From positions 40,596,501 to 40,660,500 of the forward strand of contig OX940863.1 in the NCBI GenBank assembly GCA_954871525.1: DNA of 64,000 bases, in the 5' to 3' direction. Positions within the stretch are counted from its first letter, which is position 1; each line of letters starts with the position of its first letter. Below the pieces are notes generated by a model. It made no database searches. It worked only from the letters and a program-made list of their open reading frames with translations, and was not told the DNA's origin. The translations under genes were made by a program, and so were the position numbers. Below, in pieces: positions 21,067 through 32,839 of this stretch. The DNA comes from Parietaria judaica. Its lineage: Eukaryota > Streptophyta > Magnoliopsida > Rosales > Urticaceae.

Positions 21067-21812
21067 GATAGCCCCCTATTTATCAAGTACTGAAAGTAAT
21101 TGTTAAAATATGACACTAAAATTTCGTTCTCGTTGATGCATCGATGAGGTCATCGCCTCACTTTCTTGGTGAAGAGGAGACAAAATTTCTAGAGCTTCCA
21201 GTATACGTTGGTGATGACGATGGTAATTCGAAAATAGTTCTGCTGCCCGAGGTGATCCCAAGCGTTACGAAACCCTCGAATCTAACTATCATCCTTTACA
21301 CGTGTCGTCTTTTGATGATTCGTCATGTCTCTTCAAATATACTCGGATCTTTTCAATTCGGTGCGTGTCAGCGCATGTTCCCTCAACGTCAGCAAGTACT
21401 CGAGTGTACCTCGCGTATCCCAAACGTCGCCAAATCTAGGCCTTTGATTTGATTTTGCGCTTTTCAACCTCGTTCGTTGGATTTTTTGGTCAGCTGGGTT
21501 TTTCAAATCCCAATTTTCTCACCTGCTCTTTCCTCCTCTTTCCCAATTTTCAAATCTGATTTTGGTGTTCCTGCATGCGCACAAGCTTCCTCTTGGTCAG
21601 GTTAGCCCCAATTTCTTTGTTTTCTCTTGGCCGCAATGGTGTTTTCTTCTAAGCGATAAAAATCTTTGTCCTTGGAAGAAACGATGAGCATGTTTACCAT
21701 ATCCAAGAATTCATAGAATCTGAGGTGTTTTCTGTTTTCTCATCGCCAGAAGGAACATCTCCTTTTGGATTCGCCTAGGAAAGACCCTGACTAGTTTGAT
21801 AAGCACTTCTTC

Positions 21813-23991
21813 GTGAAAGTCAACAGTTCAGCTATTGGTCCGAACTTTGCATCTCTTCCCACCAAATTTATGGTTGATCCTACTAAGTTCGCCCTTACGG
21901 ATGATTCACAAAGCATCAAAGATCTCTATTCTGAATTATTTTCTTATGAAGAACGATCATGGGCATCGCTTTCCCCCGTACGCTTTCATCGAGCCGGGCT
22001 TTGGCTCTCTCGCTCTATTACTGGTCCTCTTCCTCCCGTCTCGTTGTTTGTCTCCCGCTTGCAAACAAAGAGAGTTCTCCTCGGAAGCGAGCTCGTAAGG
22101 ATTGAAAAAACTTTTCGGACATTAGAAAACCTTCTCGTGTTATCTCCACTTCTCATCGCTCGAGTGATGACTCCGACAAGAAGCGAAAAAGTTCCTCCAC
22201 TTCCGGTGGCTACGGAAAAAAGAAATTGAAAAGTGTCGTCGTCGTTTTGGACCGTGCAGAAGATTTTTTGACACTTTCCCCGATCATCGAGGTGAGCGAT
22301 GAGCTTAATGATAGTGGTTCCAAACCTTCGTCAATTAGCAATGATGCCGTCGCTGATGCATATATTTCGACGAGAAAAGATCCATCCTCTGCTCGGGTCA
22401 GTGATGATGTCATCGCTGAAAAATCTTCTCCGGCAAAGGGAAATCCTATTTTGCCTCCTCTAGACTCTTCAGCCTCTTTAGCCGATGAGGTAGGGTTTCC
22501 TCCTGCGAATTTAGAGGGGGCACAGTTGCATGATGTTGTCGCAGCACCGACAGTTTCTTTAACTCCTGCTCCTCTGCAGCCATCCTCATTGCCACTTTCT
22601 TCCCAAGATCCCCCGAGGGAGACTTCTCTTGGGATTTTGATCACGGCGAGAAGTTTGCACCTGAGAGTTCTTCCATTCTTCCCACTTCAAGAGTTGTCGT
22701 CGATTCATCCTCTACTTTGCCGTCATCCTCCCTAGCTAAGGTTCCAAATGTCATTGATGCTCGTTCCGGATATGTTCGCGTGCATAGCCAGCCTGAGGAT
22801 TCGCCTCCTCCGATCATCGGGAAACGAACTGGTTCTTTTTCTTCCTGCTCTTATTTGGATGAGGAGTGGAAAAAGTTCGTTGTCGATGCCATGAAGCATC
22901 TTTACCTCAAGCCTCAAAAGCTCGCGTCTTTTTGCGACGTTTATGATTCTGAAGATCCTAACGATGAGGAATACGCTCTCGACGCTTTAGACTGTCTTCG
23001 GGGCCTTGCTCGGCTTAATGATTTCATTTGTGATTTGAAGGCTGCAAAATCGAAGGCAACAAAAGATTCTTCTACTCTTCTCCTTGAGGTTTTCTTCTTT
23101 TCATATAGGTTTTTGCATCCTTGAATTTTGTTCGTTTTTGTATTTCTTATTTTCCTTGATCATGATAGCGCGTCGAAGCCAATCGTCAATTTTCATAGTT
23201 CTGTGAGGCTGAAAAGCAAGCTCGCGAAGAAGCTCTACGCACCTCAAAAGATCTTTTGGTTGCCGAAGAGCGGATTGCCGGACTTTGCAAGGATTCGAGT
23301 GACGAAAATGCTCGCCATCGCGATGCCGAAGATAGCTGGTTAGAAAAGTTGCTCAATGCGGATCAACGGGTGCAGCAGATTTCTGCTACTCGCGATGAGC
23401 TTTCTTCCGAGAATGACCACCTCTCCAACAAGATTTTTGCTTTTAAGGTTCGTCTAGAAGCCACCACATCTGTTTTTGAATTTGGTGGGTTTTGAGTTTG
23501 TGGCTTCTCATGTCGAGGCTGCCCGCGAGCGCGAAGCGTGGAAGACACTTTTTTATCAAAGCTAAGAGAAGCTTCGTAGGGATGCTCTGTGGCTCCAAAC
23601 TCTCGATGAGTCCATCGATAATCATCGGTATACCGTTGGTGCTCATGACAACATCACCCTTGCGGAGGAAATTCTTCAGGGCGCACCTATCGGTAAGCTT
23701 GTTGATCGCGTCGTCAATTGGTGGGAGACTCGCGACAAGTATGCCCAATCTTCCCAGGCTCTGGAGGATATGGCTGCCGAGGACCCTGATTCCCCTCCGC
23801 TGACGCCGGGGAGTCCGAATCCTGTCACGCCTTCCGATCTTTATGGTGTTCGAATGGGCCCCGTCGACAAGCAGTTTATATCTCTGCCCGAATATCGTGA
23901 TCAAAGCATCGCCGTTCGCGAACCTGTCGAGGAAAGTCCTGCGTCACAGATTGTCAGTGATACTGAGGTCATCGATGTCGACTCTCAGTAG
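21813..23991 (+). pseudogene. Antisense extra ORF of the Tat element, with intron and coiled-coil C-terminus
   Basis: It runs opposite to gag-pol, between integrase and the 3' LTR, where extra ORFs of unknown function are known in Tat elements such as Grande. Pieces in order: an N-terminal part (FMVDPTKFALTDDSQSIKDL, then FPPYAFIEPGFGS), a long Ser/Pro/Ala-rich spacer (about 22230-22735), a conserved-looking block (SYLDEEWKKFVVDAMKHLYL) ending at a donor GAG|GTTTTC (23089), an intron to about 23169, then a charged helical stretch (EALRTSKDLLVAEERIAGLC, later QRVQQISATRDELSSENDHL) predicted to form a coiled coil, and a Pro/Asp-rich tail ending in EVIDVDSQ. At least three frame changes or stops interrupt it. 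I cannot name a function. Confidence 0.6.
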
Positions 23992-24009
23992 TTAGTTATA
24001 GACATCTTT

Positions 24010-24980
24010 TGAATCCGTGTTCTAATAATAACTCTTTTCTCCTTACCCTTTTCTTATTTTGAACTCATATATTATATCTTCTCAAATCAACACTAACTTT
24101 GTTTCTTTTCGAGAAATAGGCACTTTGAAAACGTAAGTGATTTAAAATTGTATTCCTCAGCTAAAGCTTATAATACAATCTTAAACACTTAAAAGAAAAA
24201 TGAAGTTTTAAATCGTTGGGAAAATATAGGTCGTCGTCTTTCCCAAGGCATAAAACTTATAAAAAATTATTCTTGGTAAAAATAGATTTTTGGGAATCTT
24301 GCTCGTCGAATAAAACTCGTAGCATGTTTCCTTGCTTTCGGAACTGACTTATAAGGCATGCTCGTCATTCGAGACTCCTCACATGACTTATGTTATAAAA
24401 AATTGGTTTCTCGCATACTTTATAAATTATACTCGTCTTATGAAACTCGTCTCATAATTTATAATTGATGTAAACTTTTCATAACATGTACTTGTCGCTT
24501 AAGCTCGTCGTACATTTTATGTTTGAATATTCTTTGCACACTTTACTTGTCGCATGGTTACCATCACATGACTTGCTCTTTTTCCTTTGAATGAATTTTT
24601 TTAAAATTTTCCAAACTATGCTTGCATTAACAATGCCTGCCGCACAGTTTGTCTTTTCGTAAAGGCTTTTCCCTTTTGCATTGAGAGTAGGAAAAAGTAT
24701 ACAACTATTCCCATCCATCTTTTTTTTTTTAGGGAGAGCGGAAAAGATTCAGGTCGATTGAGTATCGTTGCGACGCAGGGATCGACTTAGTATGAGGCGT
24801 CCCCCATTTCAAGTTTTCGTGATCAAAGGACCATTAGGCTGCCGGTGCTAGGCATACTTGGGTGGGTACATTTTTGAAGGTCAGATGCCTGAATACCCAC
24901 CGTCGTCTAGGGTTGGGAGAAGCTCGTTCCCGCCCGTGAGAGGGATAGAGACCTCAGCTCATAGACCTTCCGGTTTCGAA
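24010..24980. other. AT-rich spacer of the Tat element, no gene seen
   Basis: It has scattered TCGTC and ACTCGT words but no coding content. It lies between the antisense ORF and the repeat-rich stretch. Confidence 0.5.
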
Positions 24981-25029
24981 TCTTGGTTCCACTCATCCCA
25001 GTTTCCAAGACCTTTCTAGGTAATTGTGT

Positions 25030-25580
25030 AATAGGATTCATGACCCTCGTCGGTGTCAAGTTCCTGTAGTTTCGTGATCAAGGGACCAATGCATATTTTT
25101 GTTGGGGGTAATGTGACCCTCGTCGCTATCACAAAACTTCCCATTATTCAAGTAGGTATGAGCCACGAACCTCATCAGTATCGCGACCCTCCCGTACTTG
25201 AACGCTTTTCGTGATCGAGAGATCACTAAGTAGCCGGTGTTAGGTGTACTTGCGACCAAGGGGCCGACTTTTTTGAAATTGTTTGTTAGGTATCGAGTCC
25301 CTCGTCGGTCAAGACCCTATTTCGGATAAGCAAGTTGGTACTTCCCTTGATTTATCGACAGATGTTATGACCCTCGTCTGTATCACAAATATCCGTATCC
25401 AAGTAGGTAAGAACCATGACCCTCATCAGTATTACAATCCTCCCTTGCTCAGAAAATTCGGGTAAGCAAGCTGGTGCCCTCCTCAATACGTTTTAAGTGT
25501 TGCGACCCTTGTCGGTATCACAAACTTCTGTAGGTGTCAAGACCCTTGTTGGTATCAAGATCCCAGGTTTTAGACGAATA
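25030..25580 (+). repeat. Dispersed GACCCTCGTCGGTATCAC repeats inside the Tat element
   Basis: About nine variants of GACCCTCGTCGGTATCACA lie at irregular spacings of 40-120 bases (for example near 25043, 25112, 25300, 25360, 25418 and 25505), several followed by AAGTAGGTA(T/A)GA. The whole stretch has no ORF. It lies downstream of integrase in the element's sense. Confidence 0.7.
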
Positions 25581-25839
25581 GGTTCGTTGATATTTGTCAG
25601 TATATGTTAATGCATGTTAGCTATATTAGCGTATAACCTCGTCGATGAGGGGAAAATATATATTTTTCTATATCAGCTGAACTTGTTCGTGAAACACAAG
25701 TTGCCTACATACCCTCTTTATAGGGATCAAGCCCGAACACAGTTTACAAATTTTCTTTCAAGCATAGAACTTATTCAGGTGCTTAACATTCCAGCTTTTG
25801 ACTATCTTGTCACTATTGGAGTTTTGAAGCTCGTATACT

Positions 25840-26760
25840 CCTGTTCGGACTATCTTCGAAACGATGTAAGGTCCCTCCTAGTTGCTGGTGAGCCTTCCAT
25901 CATTAATCTCGACCGTATTCTGGAAGACCTTTCGAAGCACTAGGTCGCCAACTCGAAATTTCCTTGGTCACACCTTTTTGTTATAACTCCAAGTAGCTGT
26001 CCTTTGATAATTTATGACTTTTATCAAGGTCTTTGCTCATCGCTCTTCAATGTGGTCAAGGTGCTCCCTTAGATTTTCTTCATTGGCTTCCTCGTCGTCA
26101 GGCGATATCTCTCGTCGCAAAGCTTGGAACTCTGACTTCTGCTGGAATGATAGAACTCCTGTACGTCAAGGCAAATGGTGATTCCCTAGTTGCTGTGTAT
26201 GGAGTTGTGCAATAAGCCCATAGAACTCCTGAAAGCTCTTATGCCCATCATCCTTTCTTCTCGTCGAGGTGCCTTATGATGCTGTCCCATATCGTCCTGT
26301 AGATGGCTTCAACATTTCCGTTTCCTTGAGGATATCGGGGCGTCGATGTATTGAGCTTCACTCTCCACCTTTTGCAAAATCCATTGAACAGTTTGGGAAT
26401 TAATTGCGGACCGTTGTCGGCTATTATCTCCCTTGGTAATCCAAATTTGGTGAAGATGTTTTTCCATACATAGCTCTCTACGTCGGAGTCTTTGATGTTT
26501 GCAAAAGACCCGACTTCGGTCCACTTGGTGAAGAAATTAGTTACCACCAGCATGAATCTCTTCTGCTTCTTTGCGATTGGGAGTGGTCTGACAATATCCA
26601 TCAACCATTTCATTAACGGATATGGGACAGATATTGTTGATAACTCCTCAGCCGGACAGTTGATTGATGGTGCATGCTTCTGGCAACTTTCGCACTTGCG
26701 AGCGTAATTGTTGTAGTCTGCTTTCATCGCTTCCCAGAAATATCCTTGTCGCTTGACCTT
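25840..26760 (-). pseudogene. Tat integrase
   Basis: The zinc region (CESCQKHAPSIN) starts in the open frame 26727-26248. The catalytic D, D and E are present in WLMDIVRPLP, EIIADNGPQL and NGNVEAIYRT. The C-terminal stretch near 25980-25850 reads KFRVGDLVLRKVFQNTVEIN but contains stops. The frame breaks downstream of NGNVEA. Confidence 0.85.
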
Positions 26761-27224
26761 TTACAGGATAGACCTTTCACCAGAGTGATTTTCGCATTCG
26801 CCTTCGTGAATCTCCTTCATGACATAGTTGGCCTCGCTCGCTCGCTCCCACACATCGCAAGTATGGTCAGGTGAAGCTTCTTTTATAAAATGTTTAGTTT
26901 AAGATTGTATATCTTGAACTCTTAGACCGGATCTTCCTAGCTTCCTTCCTATCCTCTGGGAGGATTCCTTCGCTGATGAACTCGAAGATGGGCTTGCGCC
27001 AGTCAGATGCTCCTGAATCGCCGGCTACTAGGGCGTCCGCCAGGGCTTCTTCCTCGTCGAACTCCATGACCGCGACACCTTTAGCTGAGCCAGTCACTTC
27101 CATCTCTTCGTCCTTTTTGGCCTCTTTCTTCCTTGGAATGCTAGGCTCCTCGATGGTCTCAACTGTGATTGTCCTTTATTCTCCAGAGCTTGTCGTCGAT
27201 CCCAGGCTAGCTAAAGCGTCTGCG

Positions 27225-27592
27225 TGAGAATTGTCTCCTCGCAGAATTTGTTTGAGTGTAAACTCTTTAAACTTCGCGATTAAACTCTTCACTGCCTTGA
27301 AGTATGCATCCATCCTCTCGTCACGCCTTTCGAATTCCCCGTTAACTTGATTAACAATTAACTAGGAATCCGAGGACGCAATGAGTCTTGTTGTTCCGAC
27401 CGCCTTCGCCATGCGCAAACCTGCAATAAGAGCTTCATATTCTGCCTCGTTGTTGGTAGTTCTCAAGCTTAGCCTGTAAGCTCTCTTGACCACTGCGCCC
27501 ATTGGTAAGACCAGTCGAATCCCTGCTCCGGTTCCTTGCATATTTGAAGATCCATCCACCTTCAACTTCCACTCCCCATCTTCATCGCTCAA
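27225..27592 (-). pseudogene. Tat second (archaeal-type) RNase H
   Basis: The open frame 27592-27362 shows WKLKVDGSSNMQGTGAGIRL, NNEAEYEALIAGLRMA and ASSDS, the D-E-D core of the additional RNase H that Tat elements carry. A stop follows SDS, and the frame then continues in pieces (VNQVNGEFERR) toward 27230. Confidence 0.8.
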
Positions 27593-27629
27593 CTTTTCCT
27601 CGTCGGGTGGCAGCTCGATGAAAAAATCA

Positions 27630-28140
27630 GCTTGTACCTAAGATTTCATGCTAGTCCGCACTCTGTACTCGATATCATATTCTCCCAGACGCACTGACCA
27701 CTTCGTCATTCGTCCAGACTGGTTAGGGTTATAGAGAAGAGCCATACTCGGTCTGTCCATCATGATTACGATGGTATGCATTTGCAAGTGATGTCTTAGC
27801 TTTGTCGCAGCTTCCAAGACAGCCAGAACCAGTTTCTCTATCTGCGGGTATCTCATCTCTGATCCGACGAGTTTCCTGCTGATATACGAAATATGGATCT
27901 ACTCTCTTTTATCTTATCGAACTAGTACAACGCTCACCGCCACGTATAAATATAGAACCTCTCTCGCGATGGGTTTGGTCATTATAGGTGGCGTTGACAG
28001 ATAGGTCTTCAGCTCCTGGAAAGCCTTGTCACACCCTTCTGTCCTCTCGAACTTCTTGTTTTTCCTTAACATTTGGTAGAAAAGAAGACTCTTGTCTGCT
28101 GATCTTGAAATGAATATGTTGAGCGCCGCAATCCTTCTTG
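27630..28140 (-). pseudogene. Tat RNase H (primary copy, degraded)
   Basis: The open frame 27856-27638 gives RYPQIEKLVLAVLEAATKLR and MTKWSVRLGEYDIEYRVRTS, the usual C-terminal half of the Ty3 RNase H/connection. The part up to 28140 is interrupted by stops. Confidence 0.75.
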
Positions 28141-28147
28141 TCAGCTT

Positions 28148-28894
28148 CTACACCTCCCTCTTACTGCACGGCGATGGCATAATCTTAATTGCCTCCATCT
28201 GTTCAGGACTTGCCTCTATCCCTCGCTGTGTCACCAAATATCCGAGGACTTTTCCCGACGAGACTCCGAAGGTACACTTGGTTGGATTCAACTTCATGTT
28301 GTGTTTGTTCAACACCTCGAAGCATTCCCTTAAATGGGCCATATGAATCTCTACCTTTAAGGACTTCACCAACATGTTGTCAATGTGTACCTCCGTCGTC
28401 TTCCCGATCCGCTCATGGAACATTTTGTTGACCAACTGCTGGTAGGTTGCCCTTGCATTTTTCAATCCAAAAGGCATTACCTTGTAGCAGTGGATTCCTC
28501 TCTCGTTGATGAAAGCTTTCTTCTCTTGGTCGTCAAGGTGCATCATGATTTGGTTGTATCCCGAGTATGCGTCCATGAAACTTAGAAGTTCGTGTCCGCA
28601 CGTGGCATCGACGAGCCGGACGATATGCGGCATGGGAAAGTTGTCCTTCAGGCAAGCTTTGTTAGAATCTGTGAAATATATACAAACTCGCCACTTTCCA
28701 TTCTTCTTGACGATGACTGTGTTCGCTAGCCACTCTGGGTATTTGACCTCTCGAATTGCTCCCGTTGCTAAGAGTCTGTCAACTTCATCCTTTGATGATC
28801 TTGTTCCTGTCCGCTGCCAATTTTGTTCGCTTCTACTTCACCGGCTTATGACTCGGATCCACGTTGAGCTGGTGGGATATGATGTCTGGGTTAA
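28148..28894 (-). pseudogene. Tat reverse transcriptase, 3' part, active site mutated
   Basis: The open frame 28633-28148 includes LSFMDAYSGYNQIMMH, MPFGLKNARATYQQLVNKMF and LNPTKCTFGVSSGKVLGYLV. The catalytic box that should read Y-x-D-D is TEVHIDNMLVKS, with the second Asp replaced by Asn, so the enzyme would be dead. The N-terminal part (ISHQLNVDPSHKPV) ends at the solo-LTR insertion at 28895 and resumes at 31661. Confidence 0.85.
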
Positions 28895-31655
28895 TGTTGG
28901 CAATCACGTCTCGGATTCCTTGAAAATTATCACGAATTGTACCTCCGGACCGTCCGGGTAACATTTAAAAATTATTTTAAAGCGGAAAACTTGTTATCCG
29001 CACAACGGTCCGAATATCGGATAATGTCCATATCCCAAGATCTGATAAATATTATGTAATTTAATATTCATAAATCATTATTAATAATCTAGTCATAATA
29101 GGAAATAAATAGAAAGCAGTAAATGGTTGCATTTATTAACCCAATGCATAAGGCCGTACCTCAATTGACGACTTCCGGCTGCGCATTCTGAATCGGGCAG
29201 GGCTCCGCCGGTGCTGAGGGAAACTCCCGTGATCTTCCGGGATATTCTCCTGGAATCCTCGTACCGAAGCGTGGGCTTCGCAGGCAGGACTCCGTCGCAA
29301 AATTTTAACTGATGGTTCTTTTTAAGCTTCCGGAGAAATAGTCTCCTAAGCCGAACCAGAAAAGAGAGATCAAAGAGAAAATTCGCAGACCCTGAGGAAG
29401 AGGGAGAGTTCGAATTTTTCTCTGGGGAAAGGTGTGAAAAATGTGTAGAATGAGCCTCCTATTTATAGGCTCAAACCGTAACCGAATTGGAGATTTTCCC
29501 TCCCATTCTTCGAATTCTATTAATTAAATATAATTAATTATTTCAATCCAATGGTCCAGATTTAATCTCATCTAAATCCAAGGGATATAATTAATCAGGG
29601 ATTTAATTAAATAATAATACAAGATAAGATCAAAAAATTTAATCTTATCATCATATTATAAATATTCGAATTATATTATATATATATTTAAATTCGAATT
29701 TGATGATGATTATCTAGATCCAATGGTTAAAAATAAATCTTAAACCAATCCAATGGATCAAATCAATTAGGGATAAAGTCAAATACCCTAGGGTTTTACA
29801 AAACCCTAATTCGAACCCTTATCCACAATATTATTCGAATTATATATCTTATATATAATATTAATTAATTTCTAATCCGACGGTTAAAGATTAAATCTCA
29901 AAACTGATCCAACGGACATAATTAATTAAGCAAATTCGAAATACCTAAACTTGGTCACCAAGTTTAAATTTTGAATTACATTAGGTTTCAAATCAATTAT
30001 CTCAATCCAACGGTTGATATTAAATCACAACCGATCCAATGGATTAAATTGATTTTAGGGTTTTTGCTAAAATACCAAACAATAGGTACTTATGCCGCAA
30101 AAATAAAAATCTTCAATTCATAGATTCGAATTTAGATAGGGTTTGTTATCACCAAACCCTAATTCGAATTTACACATGTAACAATATATAAAAATATATT
30201 TTTATTTATTAATATAAATCTATTAATTATTAATTAATTATTAATAACATATTTATAATTAAATCCAAATAATTAAATTATATTAATATTTCCTGATCTC
30301 AATATCACACATTAAAATGTCATGGTGCCACACCATCATTTAAATTCGTGACATGTGATTTAATTTCAAAGTTTATCGAACCGATCATAAACTTAGAAAA
30401 TCCATAAATCACTAACCGTAAGTCGAAATGACTCGGTTCAAAAAGAAAAGTTGCTTAGAATTTAATTTCCAAAAACATGGTGCTGATAGAAAATCTAAAT
30501 TCTAACTTTCTTTTATCAGTTAATTTCGTGTACCAAAATTTGGTACTTTTGCCACGCTAACGATAAAACTATCTGACGTCTGTCACAGACCTTTCAGTTT
30601 TATAAGTCAAGCCAAATGATTAAACATTATCCAGAATGTATTTTAATCACGTACGTATCATCCGTTTGGGAGCTATCCTGGGGACCATGGACCCGTATCA
30701 CTTAAGCTCCAACGAACTGCTAGTTGTTCGTCAAACCTCGAAGTGATTCCACTATAGACCCGAGGCTGCACTCTTTAGTGATACGGTATATATTATTCCC
30801 TTTATAACAGCAGGGTTTCCATTGATACAATCAAATTCAAGTTATTGATCTTTCACTTGATGATCCACACACGAGCAGGCGGTTTCTACCGTTATGCCCC
30901 TCATTGCATTTTCATCCTTGACTCAGTCAGTAATATTATGAGTGACCCACTTATGGTTTCGATTCATAAGTTGCGCACGGGTACCTCTCACTTCTCACCA
31001 CCGACAATCAAGGGAATCATCATCACTCTGAAGAGAGCTGTGTGATGCCCATGTCTATGACCAAGCTACCCTTACTGCTGACTATCATGTTCCCAAAATA
31101 ATAGTGTTGGGAACAGCGGTAATATTTCGTGTTCTTTAACGGTTAAATAAAAGAACAATCAAGTCAGCAGCTTGGACTCAAGATCACTCAGGACTTAGAT
31201 CGAATATCCATTTGATCATCTACTAGTGACTCAACTCCAAGTTATCAGTGACGGTCTTATATGATAACTTCTGGAGTCTAAGTCAGGTCCAGTCCAGTAT
31301 GAAGACACTTCATACTTAATGCACTTCTAGTGAGTGTGACACACACAAAATCCAGAATAGGATTGTCACTTAGTCACATTAATGACCTTATACGATTAAT
31401 GGGCTCCCACCCAGTTAATCAGGTCACGGACATTTTAAGTTAATTTATTATGATTATTAATTCTTCCTCACATTGACTCTGTTGTGATAATAATTCATAA
31501 TTGCATCCTTTATGAACTAAGGATCAAACATTCTATTTTACTCTACCAGAAACTATAATAAGATTAACATAATAAGTATCATCTTTATTCAACGACTTGT
31601 CATAATCTTTTACAAATGGATAAAATATCTTGTTTAAGGACACATATGTCCAACA
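28895..31655 (-). mobile_element. Solo LTR (2.76 kb) of a copia-like family nested in the Tat RT gene
   Basis: GTTAA flanks both sides (28890-28894 and 31656-31660). The ends are TGTTGG and CCAACA. No internal region is present, so it is a solo LTR in minus orientation. It shares blocks with the LTR at 57064-59455 (TTGCATTTATTAACCCAATG; GCGGAAAA after TTTAAAGC; TTCCCAAAATA(A/G)(T/C)AGTGTTGGGAAC). A TATAAATAGG box lies at 29467-29458. The two pieces of the RT frame on either side read MPGIN and then PDIISHQLNV, which fixes the insertion point. Confidence 0.9.
29458..29467 (-). promoter_or_regulatory. TATA box of the nested solo LTR
   Basis: The minus strand reads TATAAATAGG. The same ten bases occur in the plus-strand LTRs at 55411 and 60565, which supports a shared core promoter in this LTR group. 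Confidence 0.65.
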
Positions 31656-31660
31656 GTTAA

Positions 31661-32450
31661 TCCCTGGCATATTTTCATGCGTCCAAGCGAAGCTTCCTTT
31701 GTACTCTCTCAAGAACTCGATGAGTTTGTGCTTCAGCTCGTCGCTCAAACCGACTCCTGTGCCGATCGTCTTTGTTGGATCCGATGGGTCTATTTGGACT
31801 TGCTCCACCATTTCCAAATCAGGCCCGCATTTGGATGCTCGGCTCTTGAGGTCTTTCCTTTCTCCTTCTCCTCTACTTTTTCTCCCGTTTCTTTATCAAC
31901 CGCTTTCTTAAGGTCGCCTTTGGTTGGTTACCATCATTGCGCTGGACCCTTTTGTTGTTTATTTCTATTTGATCCTCTTCGCACCATCAGACTCATCCTT
32001 CTTCAAAGTCATCCGATAGTTGTTCATGTAGCATGTGCAGTATGCCTCCATGCTTCCTTTTATCTCTACGACCTTCCTTATCGGCCCCAGGAACTTAATG
32101 CATTGGTGGTATGTCGACAGGACTGCCTTCATCAGATGGATCCATGGTCTCCCCATGATGATACTGAAGATCGACAGGAAATCCATGACGACGAACTTCC
32201 CAATCTTGTTCACCCCCTTCTCATATACCACCAGACTAATCGTTCCTGTGGAATAGGCAGTTTCCCCGTTGAACCCGATAAGGTCTCTTGGTACTCGTGT
32301 ATATCGTCTTCATCGATGTCCATTTGTTTTAGGGTTTCAAAGAAGATGATGTCTACTGAGCTTCCGTTATCGACGAGGATTCGGTCAACGGGATGGTTAT
32401 GCACGTTTAGTAATATTACAAGGGCGTCATCATGACTGCCGGGGATACAC
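31661..32450 (-). pseudogene. Tat aspartic protease and RT N-terminus
   Basis: The protease active site reads RILVDNGSSVDIIFFETL (32404-32210), with Asn where DTG or DGG is usual. The later half reads IIMGRPWIHLMKAVLSTYHQ (32231-31965) in another frame. The RT lead follows at 31817 on (VQIDPSDPTKTIGTG, FAWTHENMPGIN) and is cut by the solo LTR at 31655. Confidence 0.85.
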
Positions 32451-32839
32451 CTTCTCTAGTGAAGGCTATTGGGGCCCCGTCGTCCTGAATTCCCTCATTG
32501 CTCGATTCGAAATCCGCACTACACTGTTTTCCTCATCGCTGATAAGCTTTGATTTTGTTCACCATGTCCTCGCAAAACGATGATCCTCCCATGATCATGT
32601 GGATTCGACTCTTCATCGCCGGTGGTTCCTCGTCATACTCCTCTTACTCTAATTGCTAGACCTTTTCCTCAAAAGTGGGCTCATTTCGCCCTTGTCCTTT
32701 CCAAGGTCCCCCTCTTCCTTGCTGCTGTTCACACCCTCGGTTGTTACCGTCGGAACTCCTCTAGAAATGAGCATCGTAGGGGTTTCCCAAATCCACGCTC
32801 TTTATTTCTCCTTGCGTCCACTTCTCCATGAGACGCCTT

